From positions 707,607 to 771,606 of the forward strand of contig JAREIK010000751.1 in NCBI GenBank assembly GCA_029783825.1: a stretch of 64,000 bases of DNA, read 5' to 3'. The position numbers were made by a program, and so were the translations under genes. The notes beneath the pieces were generated by a model. The model did not search any database. It had not been told where the DNA came from and saw nothing but the letters and a program-made list of their open reading frames with translations. Numbering within the stretch: position 1 is the stretch's first letter; each line of letters starts with the position of its first letter. Below, piece by piece: positions 1 to 11,558 of the stretch. The DNA comes from Sapria himalayana. Lineage: Eukaryota; Streptophyta; Magnoliopsida; Malpighiales; Rafflesiaceae.

Positions 1-860
1 CATAAATAGATTTATTACAAGTTCATTTATATTTTCTAGAAGAATTGACCTTAAGATGATATAGGACATATGTAGAATGTTTAACCTAATAGTTTCACTA
101 TAATGTGAGAGTCAAGTATTGACCATGGTGGATAGTGATAGATAAGTCATAGGACATACATAAGTAAATGTATTTCATAAGGTAGTGATAGCTCTGCAAG
201 TCACTTTATCTTGCATGATTTCTATAAGTGAAATCAATAGGAAGACATATTAATTATCATGAGAATGATACTTGTAAAGTCAAGAATATAAATATCATTA
301 TTACCATATCATTTCATGTATTATATGATATTAGAGGTCAGAGAATAAAAATACCTAATCAAAGTGGTCATTAAGGATAGTTGACGTATTATCTAAAAAG
401 AGTAGATTTATAGATGACTCATAAATGAAACAAGTATGATTTCGATAGTAAAATACAGAAGGTATAAAACTTGCTGGTTGGGCCAACTACTTATTCAATA
501 TTATGTGATTGATATATGGATTTATGACCTCTTTACTACTTGTATGACTGGAATATGTGTAGATCTTGGATAAAATTTGTCATCAAATGAGCATTTTAAA
601 GCATATCATAAAAAATTATTCTTTGTATTATAACAAAATCATAATACGTTTTTTTTCCGTTGCCAAGAATTATTTAGTTTTATTAGTCAACTTGAGTTGA
701 CGTAACTATCTTTAGAAAAAGATATTTCTATTTTTTATTGGGTTGATAATAATAGTTGCTTGGTATTTTTTGTATTTGTATTTTTGTTTTGTTTACTTAT
801 GTGTTTATTTTGCAATCACTGCACTTATATAAGCTGAATATCTAGGATTGAGTTAACACA
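1..860 (+). repeat. 5' LTR of family X element (3' part only, copy X1)
   Basis: This is the downstream third of a long LTR. It aligns by eye with 19195-20065, with the plus-strand copy at about 40000-40960, and with the reverse complement of 53690-54430, 59150-59600 and 62816-63600. Shared landmarks are the stretch around 668-712 (AGTCAACTTGAGTTGACG) and the end motif TCTAGGATTGAGTTAACA at 841-858, followed by a CTAGACCTAG block. A gag-like reading frame starts about 60 bases after this end, which is why I read it as a 5' LTR. The LTR start lies outside the window. The end at about 858-860 is inferred from a CA dinucleotide; I could not assign a primer-binding site. Confidence 0.6.
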
Positions 861-921
861 TCTAGACCTAGAAATTGAGAGAACAAGAAAACTATTTTAA
901 GAGAAAGAGCTAAGAGAGAAT

Positions 922-1294
922 ATGGAAGATAATGATAGTAAAAAACATAACAAATTATGTATTGAACTAGTTGTTCAATGACTCATTTCTCACCATACCT
1001 TGGGAGAGTATTGGTAGCTAACATAATAGACAATTACTATAAGATTTGGATACAACTAATACAAGCAAACTATCTTGAGTTGAAGGCTAGCCTCATAGCC
1101 ATGGTATAATAATATCAGTATGGTGAATGATTGTTGGAAGATATTAGTGGTCATGTTATAATATTTTTGGAGTTTTGTAATACTATTAAAATGAATAGAG
1201 TTAGCTCGGATGTGATAAATTTAAAATTTTCTCTTTTTTAACAAGATAAGACCCATAGCTAGTTTTAGTGTTTATCTAAAAAATCAATTGAGAT
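922..1294 (+). pseudogene. Family X gag, N-terminal part (Athila/Tat-like Ty3)
   Basis: The ATG at 922 opens a frame beginning MEDNDSKKHNKLC. Across several stops and frame changes it continues into a retrotransposon gag region: YLELKASLIAMV, then GHVIIFLEFCNTIKMN, then a DKTHS segment. This is the order seen in the Retrotrans_gag domain of Athila/Tat elements. Gag would form the capsid of the element's particle. The frame is cut at 1294 by the hAT element and resumes at 5329 with WDELVQAFLTKF, the expected next motif. A diverged minus-strand copy of the same region lies at 53100-53640. The gene is dead; lineage assignment is by motif memory, not by a search. Confidence 0.6.
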
Positions 1295-2267
1295 TTGAGG
1301 TATCAAGTGGGTTGGGTAGCTTGAGTATGACATGAGGCATAATATAAATTAGTCATGCCTAGCCCATCATGGTACTGTCTCAAACTAAGCCTGGACTGGG
1401 ATCATGTCAGCCTGAGGCTTGGCTCATGCTATACTAGGTCAAGGTTAGCCATGCGTCATGTCGGACAAGGCATGACTAGCATGTCTGGCCCATTGGCACG
1501 GTGTAAAGGCATAAGACTCATGACCCATGACCACGCATAGGCCATGGGTCATAGACTAATGGGGAGCATGCCTAATTTTTTTTTATTAAAATGGTAGTCT
1601 AGTCCAATTGGTTGCCCATTACATTTTCAAGTAATGGACACCAACATAGAAAGAAACATGCACGGCCAGTCACTTTCTATGTCACCTAAAAATAAAAAAA
1701 AAGACCAAAATTCTATAGCCATTGGATTTGTTTCGAGGCTACAAGCAAAAATCCAGTGGTTGCTAGAATTTTTCTCATTTAAAATTAAAAAATATAAAAA
1801 ATATATATTATTTTTATAGAAAATATTTTTATAAATAGAGAATAAAAATTTCTTAAATTTTATTCTCTCCTCTAATATTCTTTTCCACTCCTCTTTCTCT
1901 CTCTAAATCTCTCTCCTCTTATCTTTTGCGTTTAGTGCCCATTTAGAAATTGAATTTTTCATTATTAACTATTTGTGATAAATGTTGGCCTGGCCTAGCA
2001 AGTTTAGAAAAAAAAAGAAATAATAGAAAGTGAAATATAATTACGGAGCATGAGCTACTACTCAAATATATTTAAATAGTTTCAATTAAGGTACATAAAT
2101 ATTTTACATTTTGTTATTAAATATTTTAAAATTTGAAAAATAAATAAAAAATGATAAATTATGAGTTTAATAATTAATAAATTTCAAGTACATATAGATA
2201 ATAATGATTGCTCAACCAAAATATATGAGGCCAAAACTAGGTTCTCTCTAATTACCTCAACCAAAAC

Positions 2268-2850
2268 TAAAGGTATCAAATATGTCATGTCATGCCATCA
2301 TGACTCATTTTTGCTAGGCACCATCATTCCATGATGTTGTGCCAGCTTGACATGGCATGATTCCCATGTTGTGTTAGGCATGACATGAGAATTATCTAGT
2401 TGGTCTAGCATGACATGGTGGCATAACTGAGTGTAGGGTCTTTCCGGACAATGCTGAACAATCCCTACTAAAACTATTGCATGAAAATATAATGGGTGGC
2501 TGACTTACATGGATAACCAATTGAAATCAGCCATATAAGCAAGATCTGGCTTACATGGCCAAATTTTTTTATAAATAATAACTAGCTTCATCAAGTAGTC
2601 ACCCGATGGGACTTGACGCATGACCCTTACCAGTCTCAGGTCCTTGGACTAGTGGACCATGCCACTGGGCCAAGAACATAGGTCATGCCTAGCCATACAT
2701 GAGACACAACTAGTGTCAACCTTGCACGACACAAAACCATGGGCCTAGAACCAAGCACGATTCCGGACCATGCAGTACTGGGCAAAGCATGGCTAAATTA
2801 GGTTATGTTGTATGTCATGCCTAAGCAACCCGGCCTGGTTGCCACCTCTA
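2268..2850. mobile_element. hAT-type MITE 1, nested in hAT A
   Basis: This 583-bp non-coding element has termini TAAAGGTATCAA and TTGCCACCTCTA, relatives of the termini of hAT A. It is flanked by 8-bp repeats ACCAAAAC (2260-2267) and ACCCAAAC (2851-2858), 7 of 8 identical. The interior is dense in CATGCC, GGCATG and CATGAC words and relatively GC-rich compared with its surroundings. No coding potential was seen. It was probably moved by the transposase of elements such as hAT A and B. Similar elements lie at 22503-23128 and 54440-54992. Confidence 0.75.
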
Positions 2851-2990
2851 ACCCAAACCTATTTACCTAAACCCCTAAAACTAGGCAAATTTCAGTAGTA
2901 TTGACTCACTTTAAGATAATAAAAAATAAAAATTCTATGAGTGTCGAAAAAGAATCGGTATAATAAATATAGTATTATATATAAATATAT

Positions 2991-3019
2991 GTGTGTGTGT
3001 GTTTGTGTGTGTGTGTGTG
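2991..3019. repeat. (GT)n microsatellite
   Basis: An almost pure GT run with one TT interruption, ending in GAGTGAG. It lies in the non-coding 5' part of hAT A and is absent from the sister copy hAT B, so it is a local expansion. Confidence 0.9.
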
Positions 3020-3109
3020 AGTGAGTAAAAAATAGACTAAACAATATACTAAAAAATATAGTTAATTTGATCTCAAAAAATGCCAACTGAACAATAATTT
3101 TTTTGAAGT

Positions 3110-4738
3110 TGGATCAAGTTCAGTTTCATTGACCCCTTCATATACTATAATGACTTTGGGAGAAAAGTGATGACCAAACTAATTATGACATTGTTCTTTC
3201 AATTAGATTTTTGGAAAATTTTATGATAGTTAATATTATGCATATTTACTTCTAGCCTACTTATCATAGGATTCTAGGTCCACAAGTAGGAATGACATAA
3301 TAAAATATTATAAGTTAGAAAAATAATTAATAATTAATAAATTTGGAAATTATAGTAGAGTAATATCCCAACATCTGATATTTAGACTAATCATGAAGAT
3401 GTATTATTTCTATTTCATTGCTCACTATGTACATTTAAAATGGAAACTTAATAAAAAAAATTCAAGATTTCCTAATATCTCCTCCATCCTCATGACAGAC
3501 TTGCCATATATGAGTGTATGCCAAAAAATTTTAAAGAATATGACATTCAAAGAAAAATTTTTAGTATTATATTTGATAATACTTCTAATAATAGAGTAGT
3601 CAATAATATATTTGTCAGAATTATTAGAGATGAGACATTAGGTAAAGTTTTTTCCCCCATTTCTTAAAAAAAAAAGAATTCACTAAAATATCTTAGGATG
3701 TCTAGTAGACAATAAGGGTTTATTAGTCTCTATTTGTCAATAGATTTTAAACAAATCTAGATGGATATAAGATACCATTTGGATTATACTTGCTTTATGT
3801 TAGAATCGCATGTTGGCTACCACCACACAATATGCAACTACATCAATAATAAGAATAATGAACTTATTATTGATAATTTAGATAAGTACATGAATTTATT
3901 TTATTCAATTCTTAATGATTTTTTATGACACAGTAAATATGTGTTTGTCTGTGAACATTCTCACAACTTACATTATAATAGGTACATATGCAATATTAGT
4001 AGCAAGTTTAGAAAGTAAAGAGGACACCATATATTTAGTGTCAAGGATATTGAGATAGAAATCAAGTATTTAAAATGCTAGTTCTCTATTCCAACTTTGT
4101 ATTGCTTGGCTAGCTATATGGTAGCTAGGGTTAAGTTAGAAGGAATAGAAAATAAAAGATACATATCCACTTGCATGAATCAAGTAAACAAACCTGAAAG
4201 TTTTATTCACCAAAAACATTAGTAATATGTTTACATATTATGACAATATCTATGATAATTGTAGCAAATATTTGAGTATGGACATGGATACCATATTCAA
4301 AGATGATAAATTTTCCATTCAGTTAGCTAGGAGAAAATGATGAGGTGGTCAGTTGAATAGGAGTGAGCTATATCGGTACTTAGATATCGATTACAACTCC
4401 ATCTTTTCACATGATAATGATAAGAATTTGGATATTTTGAGTTGGTTGAAATCATATGAATCAACCTATCTCATGCTATCTAAGATGACATGTGATTTAT
4501 TGACCTCTCTAGTATCTAACATAGTATCAGTGTCAACTTTATTTTGTGGCAGCCAATGTAATTTTAGATAGGAGATAGAGATTATGAATAGATATCATAT
4601 TGAGGTACTTATATGCATAAATGGCTAGAAAGATTTGAGGTTGGACATTTAATATAAAGTGAAAGAGTTGCTGGTGGATGATAACTCATGAGGTATTGAG
4701 ATTGAAGATATTGAGACTCATGCTATGGATTTGAGTTG
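3110..4738 (+). pseudogene. hAT A transposase, degenerate
   Basis: Fragments in several frames read as a plant hAT transposase, which cuts and pastes DNA in the nucleus. The best segment (about 4353-4735) gives SELYRYLDIDYNSIFSHDN, then ILSWLKSYESTYLMLSKM and DLLTSLVSNIVSVSTLF, the C-terminal dimerisation domain (hAT-C). It ends near a segment reading KDLRLDI. Upstream, around 3860-4130, the pattern NLFYSILNDFL followed by FSIPTLYCLA is consistent with the preceding region. The same protein is encoded on the minus strand at 36020-37700. Many stops exclude activity. The N-terminal BED zinc finger was not recognised with confidence. Confidence 0.65.
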
Positions 4739-5328
4739 ATATCTTCAGACAAATACATTATATTGATGATCTATATTTATACTATCATACTACATATATG
4801 GATTGATGAGTCATGTTATTTTAGATTGTATTTTTTTCATACAATTAATTTTTTATTTATTTTTGGATTTCTGCTTGTTATGCTTCATGTTATGCTATAT
4901 ATCTTATTATCTTTATGGATTGTTTTTTGCATTATATATTTTTATTTTAGAGTTGATATGAATATCAAATAATTTTTTTAGTTATTGATTTGATTTTAAT
5001 TCATTTAATTTTATAATGCAATGTAAATCTGCAATATAATGTAGATTGCACATGTATTTTCATCTTTTTAATTATATTATTTTGATATATAAATGTAATA
5101 TTTTATTTTTTAAATAAATATAAAATTAAATTTTCAAAACTATATATGCACATTCAATATTTCAATTCATGCTGCCCACTATTTTGCCCATAATCAGCAT
5201 CTTTTAGCATGATCAAGTATATTCTAGCATGACCCAATAGTTGGATTTCTTGTAGTGCCAACAAGGCACAAGGTCCATATCATGTCATGCCAGTATGGCA
5301 CAACCAATTTGACACCTCTAATTAAGAT

Positions 5329-6975
5329 TTGGGATGAGCTGGTTCAAGCTTTCCTAACCAAGTTTTCCCCCCTCAAGTTACCTCTCAATTGGGAAAAAAG
5401 ATAAGCAGACTATAATAAGAAGAGCAAGAAAAATTATATGCAATTTTGAACTAATTCAAAGATATATTTAGGAGGTGCACACAACATTGATTTAATTTGT
5501 GGTTCCAAGATCAATTATTTTATAATGGATTGAACTATATGACAAGGTACATAGTGTTGTAGTCTTACGTGGTTATATCATTAATTAGTCACTCGAGGAG
5601 ACCTATTTCCTATTTGGATAGAGAAGAAAATAACTATCAAATATCAAATGAAAGAATATTTGGAAGAAATTAAGATGAAGTATTGGCCTTGGATAGATTG
5701 ATGGTAATAGAGGTGATGTTAGATATATTTTTCAATAAATTTGGAGCCCATAATGACAAAATATTTAGTGTGGCAAAAATAGCTATCTTATAATAGTAAG
5801 AAGTGACCAATTTTGACTCTATTATCAAGTAGAGGAATCCAATGTTCTATAGAATAAATGATATGTGTTCCAACCCAACAATAATACCCCTACATACTTA
5901 TATCTAAATATAAAAAATCATAGAAGTCTATCAGATAAAAATCATGAGAATATGTAACATAATATAGGTTAATTTCTTAAAAATTTTGGAAGTATGTCAA
6001 TAGGATATCAAATGCAAGGAGTCTCAAGTTCTAATTACAACCACTCGAAAGGAGTAGAAAAGCTACCATGAAAATATAATTTTTTTTCGCTACTCATGGA
6101 GACAAAGAAGTGAAATAATCTATGAAAGAACTTGATGGAACATATAGAAACAAGTCTAGAATACATAAATGTGATGATGAAGATTATTGCAAGCCAACTT
6201 GGTCAACAAGCACTATTGATGAAAGGGATTCCATTCCTAGTCTCGGGTTATCACTCTGTTGCATCTAGTCGATCCTATAGGCACCTTTGGAGGCAAGAAG
6301 TGTGACAACATACATTCTTCCCCTACCACTATATAGATCTCAATCTAGTGATGACACCTAGATGGATAGATCTATGCCATCAAATCAAACTCAAATGGAG
6401 AGCTCATAGGCTTTATTTTATAAATATCAAAGAGTGAATTTCCCAATCATCTAAAGTCACAAAGGTCATGTCAATCCTTTTAGTCATTAAGGCCTTTCTT
6501 TTTTGGCCATTTGGATTACCAAGTTGGCCAATTGGATTACCAAGTTGGCCAATTGGATTACCAAGTGATACTGAGATAAATCCAAAAAATTATAAGGATA
6601 AAGAATCAGAAGTGTAGAAAATAGAAGATAATGCAAAAGGATGTTGAAGTAGAGGAGGAAGTTGTGACTAAAAAGGTTACTATTTTTCCCAAAGTTGCAC
6701 CTCCCAGCATCATGAATTTCATCGCCATGATCTTTCCCAAATTTATGACACTACTAAAATTCATTGACCAATTCATTCCACTAGCTATCATATGTGAAGA
6801 TGTAGAATTGAAGGAGGAAATGAAAAGTAACTGAATTAGTGAATTGAATGATAACATGTCATAGAATGACTATGCAAATGGTAGACATACTCTTCAAACT
6901 AATCTTTCTTTTCTATGGTAGTTAAGAAAAGAAATGTTAGATGAACAATTCAAGAGATTCCTCAATATCTTTAGA
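5329..6975 (+). pseudogene. Family X gag, C-terminal part, resumed after hAT A
   Basis: Directly after the hAT target duplication the frame reads WDELVQAFLTKF, a strong Retrotrans_gag motif, then LFYNGLN (around 5510-5530) and ENNYQ (around 5627). Further along is a lysine/glutamate-rich linker (about 6620-6835) and DEQFKRFLNIFRILKIHGVY (about 6940-7000), which in Athila/Tat elements precedes the protease. Stops occur throughout. This orders gag and protease as in a Ty3 element and confirms that hAT A interrupted one reading unit. Confidence 0.55.
6503..6565 (+). repeat. 21-bp tandem repeat, 3 units, in the gag linker
   Basis: Three consecutive copies of TTGGCCAATTGGATTACCAA plus G; the first has one change. 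The period is a multiple of three, so it encodes a 7-residue repeat (LANWITK) in one frame, as often found in gag linkers. Confidence 0.85.
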
Positions 6976-7044
6976 ATATTGAAAATACATGGAGTTTATG
7001 AAGGGCACCATGGATAGAAAGAAGAAATTGGGGATGTATAAAAT

Positions 7045-7470
7045 AACAAATATGAGTGAGAAGTGTAAGTAATCATTCAAAATAAACTCTTGAGAAAGAT
7101 AAAAGATCTAGAGAGTTTCAATATTCCTTTCATTATTAGGAATCAAACTTTTCAAAATGCACTATATAATTTACCATCATTTATAAACTTGATGTCATTG
7201 TCCATAATAAAGAGATTGAATATTGGTGAGATAACTCCAATTTCTCTCTCCAAATAGATCAATCTAGTTTCTGAGTAGGATTATCAAAGATATACTAGTC
7301 AAGGTTGGTATAATTTATTTTTCTATTGATTTCATTGCATTAGATATGGAGAAAGACTAGTATGTCCCATTGATCTTGGGATGACCATTCTTAGTGATTG
7401 GATTGACTATGGTAGTTATCAAGAAGAGAAAATTAATACTTTGTGTGAATATAGAGCAATTAAAAGTTAA
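7045..7470 (+). pseudogene. Family X retropepsin-like protease region
   Basis: The translation includes IPFIIRNQTFQNALYNLPSF, then FINLMSLSIIKRLNIGEITP, FIALDMEKD and YVPLILG, the framework of the Ty3/Athila aspartic protease that matures gag-pol. The active-site block expected as D-L/T-G-A reads N-L-P-S, so the catalytic Asp is lost. Stops and a frameshift are also present. Reverse transcriptase and integrase are not seen downstream, so the polymerase part is deleted or unrecognisable. Confidence 0.55.
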
Positions 7471-7499
7471 CCTATATAAAAGCATGTAGATTTTAGATT

Positions 7500-8230
7500 A
7501 TTATAAAGAAAATTGCTGAAGAATATATAGCTTTCTATGCACAACTAAAAAATAAAAAGTAGATTTCATATGGAAGGACTTCCTAAAAGATTTTTAGCCT
7601 AAAGAAGATGGAGAAGCTGATGAACTAAAGAAACTTTTGACTATATAAAATATTATTGTCAATTTAAATGTCGAAGATTCTTTTTTTGAAGTCACATCTT
7701 TTTTTCAAAATCATGACAATAGAAGAAACAAATTCAAACAATATTGAAGACATGAAAAAAGAGGTTAAAATGAAGAAATTCCTAATATTAGAACATGGTA
7801 AATTTATGAAGTGAATTTTCAAGACTATAAAAAAGTACTAAAAGAGGAAGGTCCACTATTGAGTATTGATGTATTGAGAGAGAAAGTTGAAGAAGAAATA
7901 ATTAGTACTAAATATCAGAAGAGAAAAGATGGAAATGTTGTTATGTATAAAGAAGTGATAACTTCCACATAAAATCACAACTTTATGAGTAGAAAAGAAG
8001 AATGAAAAATCATGGCACAAGAAGTCACAACTCCAATGAAATAGAAACATAAATAAAATGTCATGACTAATTCCAAAGTCATGGCACAACTATTCTAGAG
8101 AAAAAAAAATGTCAAGGCCATGACTTCTAAAGTCGCGACCATAGTGAAGAACAACAAATCCAATGATATCGTGATTATTCATAAAGTCACAATATTGCCG
8201 AAGAGTATTCCAAACAAAATAACCTGACAT
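7500..8230 (+). other. Degenerate coding-like stretch, unidentified
   Basis: Lysine/glutamate-rich fragments such as LREKVEEEIISTKYQKRKDG (about 7875-7935) continue in the direction of gag-protease but match no family I recognise. The second half merges into the CATGAC-rich tract. It may be the remains of the element's linker or of an extra reading frame. Confidence 0.3.
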
Positions 8231-8660
8231 TTGGAATGGTGCCAAAAATAATTGAGAGATGTGTTGTAGAGGAAGATTACATGGAGAGATTATTATGGAT
8301 TGATAATATTATCAATTTAATTGGAAATCAAACTATTGGTTTAACTAAAGATGCTAAACATAGTACTGCTTGAAAGATAACTCAAAATTTATTTTTCTAC
8401 AGTATGTTGTAATATTTTTTATGTATACACCCACATCAAATACTTGTATATATACCAATAGAAGTCACAATACTCAAACTTAGTCATAACTTTCTATAAA
8501 ATCAAATGATGTCATGGTACTCAAACCCAACCATGACTCTCTTACATGAAAAATAAAAGTGACAACACTCAAACCCCATCATGACTATACTTTCTAGAAA
8601 ATTCATGACCACATGAAAAGTCACATCTATTTTTTAGTAATTAATAGCCATGACTAAAAC
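7985..8660. repeat. CATGAC/GTCATG-rich tract (copy in family X interior)
   Basis: Repeated words related to GTCATGAC, AGTCACAA and CATGACT occur every 20-60 bases. Similar tracts lie at about 10708-11330, 39010-39620, 55985-56440 and 60690-61370, mostly within family X LTRs just upstream of a TATA-like box. Here the tract is followed by a TATA-like sequence at 8668. Confidence 0.5.
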
Positions 8661-8667
8661 CCTAACT

Positions 8668-8676
8668 CTATAAAAC
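8668..8676 (+). promoter_or_regulatory. TATA-like box after CATGAC tract
   Basis: CTATAAAAC sits after ACCCTAA. A short leader and an ATG at about 8781 follow. The arrangement (CATGAC tract, TATA, leader) matches the LTR copies, so this may be an internal promoter or a rearranged LTR piece. Inference only. Confidence 0.3.
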
Positions 8677-8780
8677 ACACTAATCCTAATGATTTTTGAA
8701 ACAAATAATTTTGTTCTTCTTCACTTCCGATGAAACTCATTCAACACCTATTTTCAAAACTCATTGCAACACTAATTTAA

Positions 8781-10190
8781 AATGAAGGATAAAATGTTAA
8801 TGTTGAAGCTTAAAGAAATAAGTGAGGTAACTAAGATTAGTCATAAGAAAAAAGGAAAGAAATAGAAGTCAAATCACTATCATGACTTCCTCCCAAGTTT
8901 TGGCATTTGGATTCATATTTTTGATAGAAAATAAGAAAAGATATATAACTTCTATCATAGCTAAGTATAGCTTCGTTGGGGAGAAGGGATTCATGGAATT
9001 CATCCCACATTTTTTATAAATGAAACAAAAAAGGGATTGAGATAGATTTTGCACTTACTCGGAGAGGAGAAACATGATGATCATGAAAAAGTTTTACTCA
9101 AATTTTGAATACATGCAGATAAGTTGTCTACATATGAGGAGTTTGTGACCATGAAGCTATGGATGATACACCCTTCAAAATCCTAAAAATATAATCAAAC
9201 TATAATAAAATCACTAAGATATTGATGAATGATAAAGAAAGTTAGAGAGTTTCATCTCACTTTATTCCCTTGTAAGAGGTTATAAGATATATTGTGAGAA
9301 AGATATTGGAGAAGTCTAACCTTAACTTTCAATATGAGGAATTCTCATGTGACATAATATATCCCTCCTTGATTACGATGATATGTTGAGCTGAAGAAGT
9401 CTTGACTATGAAAGATCAAGATGAAATATGTTTGCGAATGTCCCCCCTAGTATTGGTGGGCATGAAGAGAGAGTTTGAAGGTAAAAAAAAGGAAGTTAGT
9501 TTTTGAAGAGGAAGAATCAACTGACATGGTGCATTTAATGCCAACCTTCCCTAAAGCTGGTGTAGAAACAATAAAAATTACAAAGAGAGACTTGATGAAG
9601 AGTTTCTGCTAAGATATGATTTTCTTATGGGTAGATGGGGGGAAACACTTGAAAGAAGTTCTCACCCTTTTGAAGAATATGAAATTTGAGGCTGATGATA
9701 GGGAGCTATGATTAAAGGCGGGGATAATGTCAATGTGTTATTCCTTAGTGGTGGAATTAGAGAAAAGAAACAAGTAGGAAGATTATGTGAAAAAAAAAGA
9801 ACAGGAAGTCAAAGTCAAAGTTGATCAATGCGATGCATTGTGAAATATGCATCTCAACAAGAATAAGTGATTATTTGTAATCGCACAAGACAAATTCGAG
9901 GATCAGGATATAAATATCTTGGAATATACAAAGAAAAATGTGGAGACCAAAGTGATGGAAAGTATTGATGTGTTTGGGTAGCTTTATGAGTATATTTCCA
10001 ATTATTAAAGAAATATGATAAAGGGTAGACATGTTAAGATAGACCATAATGTGAATTATAGAAAGAAACCAAGACTTAGAGAAGTGAAATCAGAACTAGC
10101 AACATATATACTTTTCACTAAGCCTTTTTGAATATTCACTCAACTCAATCAGAAAAATATAAGACATGTTATGTAGTAAGATCTCAAAGA
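8781..10190 (+). pseudogene. Degenerate extra ORF of family X, plant-transposon-protein-like
   Basis: Starting MKDKMLMLKLKE and shifting frame, the region reads SQVLAFGFIFLIENKKRYI, then IIAKYSFVGEKGFMEFI, then DRFCTYSERR, resembling the 'putative plant transposon protein' domain found in Athila-type elements. Further along come MVHLMPTFPKAGVETIKI and NMKFEADDREL, with charged, coiled-coil-like stretches to about 10100. Its function in such elements is not known. It lies on the same strand as gag, between protease and the 3' LTR. Family assignment is tentative. Confidence 0.35.
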
Positions 10191-10559
10191 TGGTGCATTG
10201 GGTAGTGAGCAACAAGGGAGACATAGAAAGACATTCCACATCCATGCATAGATTTAAGCCTTGTAGAGCACAATTCTCATTGAAAGATTTGGATGCTAAG
10301 GGTTAATCATATTTGATACATTGTAGAGCACAATGCATAGACATCCCACCTTTTTCTCCACTCTGATACATTATGTATTTATTTTTCTTTATGATGTGTT
10401 CTTCTCCTTTCTATCTAGTTTTTTTAAGAAAGATAGAAAATTTCTTTATTTAATGATGAGCAATAATTTTAGTGTGCGAGTTTATTTGATACTCTATGTA
10501 TTGACTTTTTTGGATTGTTTGATAGTATTTTTATGATGTATTTTTTATTAAAATTGGGC

Positions 10560-11558
10560 TTATAATGAAATGATTTTACTGAATGATAATTTTGATTGAA
10601 ATAGATAAATAGCAGTGAAATCAAATATAATTTGAGTGTGATTTGTGGACTTAGTAGAAAGCTAGTTTGGAGGGTTGACAAAAAAGGGAAAGAGATCATA
10701 TTTATAATACCATGACTTAATTACACTAGCATTAGCCTATTGAGTAGTCATGATAGTCTTTCTTAACCACAACTCTACAAAATATGTTGTAATATTATTT
10801 GTATGTCATAACTTTATCACCTAGTTATTATAATTTTTTTACTGTGTAATACTTTCTTCAATGGTCATGATATTTATTTGGAGTCGTTGCTCATTAGTAC
10901 AAAAATATAATTTTGGCCATGACTTTATTTTTATGACTTTGCAACTAAGTGTCACACGGGTACCTGAAGTTATTACATTTTCCAGCGCTATGACTTATTC
11001 ATTACAAAATTAAAATTATATAATACTAAGTAATTTTTAGTCATAATAAACTTCTTCTGTCATGACTTTATTTCCTAGAGAGGAAATGCCTCGATCGTTA
11101 TTATTCTTTTCATCATGACTTTGTGTTTTGGAGAGAAAATATCTCAATCATAGTATTCTTACCACCAAGAGTTGATGCTATAGGAAGATTGTTTATTATC
11201 ATGATATTTTTACTGTCATGACTTTGAATTGTAGAGAAGAATTACTTAAGTTCAAAGTATTCCTTGCCACAAAATTTTTCACTCTAGAAGGGATTCGAAG
11301 AAACGATTAAGTCATGATTTTGACCTAAAGTCAAGACTGTTAACTTAAAAAGTAACATGGTAGCTTGAAGGGAAACCAAGGTATAAAAAAAGATTAAGAG
11401 TTTTGCTGAGAGGAGGACGGGGTTTGAAAATTTGAGGCCAATAGCATACAAAACCTTATGCATCATAAATTTTAACTCCTACTTAGGGACAAATTCATGG
11501 TAAATGCAAACAAAGATTAATTGAAAATAAGATTTGTGGCTTAAATCATTATACTATA
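10560..11558 (+). repeat. Family X 3' LTR, upstream segment (X2a)
   Basis: The segment aligns with the LTR copy downstream of hAT B: the phrase around 10585-10635 (TTTTGATTGAAATAG ... AATTTGAGT) matches 38950-38985. It contains a CATGAC-rich tract (10708-11330) and a TATA box (11379). The LTR is cut at 11558 by the Ty3 chromovirus and continues at 18801. The true start may be as early as about 10340; that part was not matched to another copy. Confidence 0.6.
11379..11390 (+). promoter_or_regulatory. LTR TATA box of X2
   Basis: AGGTATAAAAAA follows the CATGAC tract by about 60 bases. Equivalent boxes occur in X3 (39665), X4 (55934, minus) and X5 (60665, minus), each after the tract and before the conserved CCAATATTAGGCTAA motif, so the position is conserved in the family. 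Confidence 0.45.

Larger units (their letters stand above)
1295..5320 (+). mobile_element. hAT transposon A, inserted in family X gag
   Basis: The element starts TTGAGGTATCAA at 1295 and ends TTGACACCTCTA at 5320, near-inverted termini matching TAGAGGTGTCAA. It is flanked by 8-bp direct repeats ATTGAGAT (1287-1294) and ATTAAGAT (5321-5328), 7 of 8 identical, the length expected for hAT insertion. Both ends are rich in GGCATG/CATGCC words, probably subterminal transposase-binding repeats. It carries transposase relics on the plus strand. Its 4026 bp include a nested 583-bp MITE plus duplication; without them it is about 3435 bp, close to the sister copy at 35498-38828 (3331 bp). A paralogous empty site is readable on the minus strand at about 53240-53300. 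Confidence 0.82.

Noticed and set aside
2892..3086. Open frame with Thr-His repeats
   Set aside because: Produced by the GT microsatellite and AT-rich flanks; no domain and no homologue in the sister hAT copy.
5246..5257. TTTCTTGTAGTG, identical to a CACTA right terminus, inside hAT A
   Set aside because: No matching CACTACAAGAAA upstream within hAT A, no 3-bp duplication, and no CACTA subterminal words nearby. Treated as coincidence.
6606..6857. Minus-strand 83-codon open frame
   Set aside because: Antisense shadow of the plus-strand gag linker that lies in the order gag-linker-protease.
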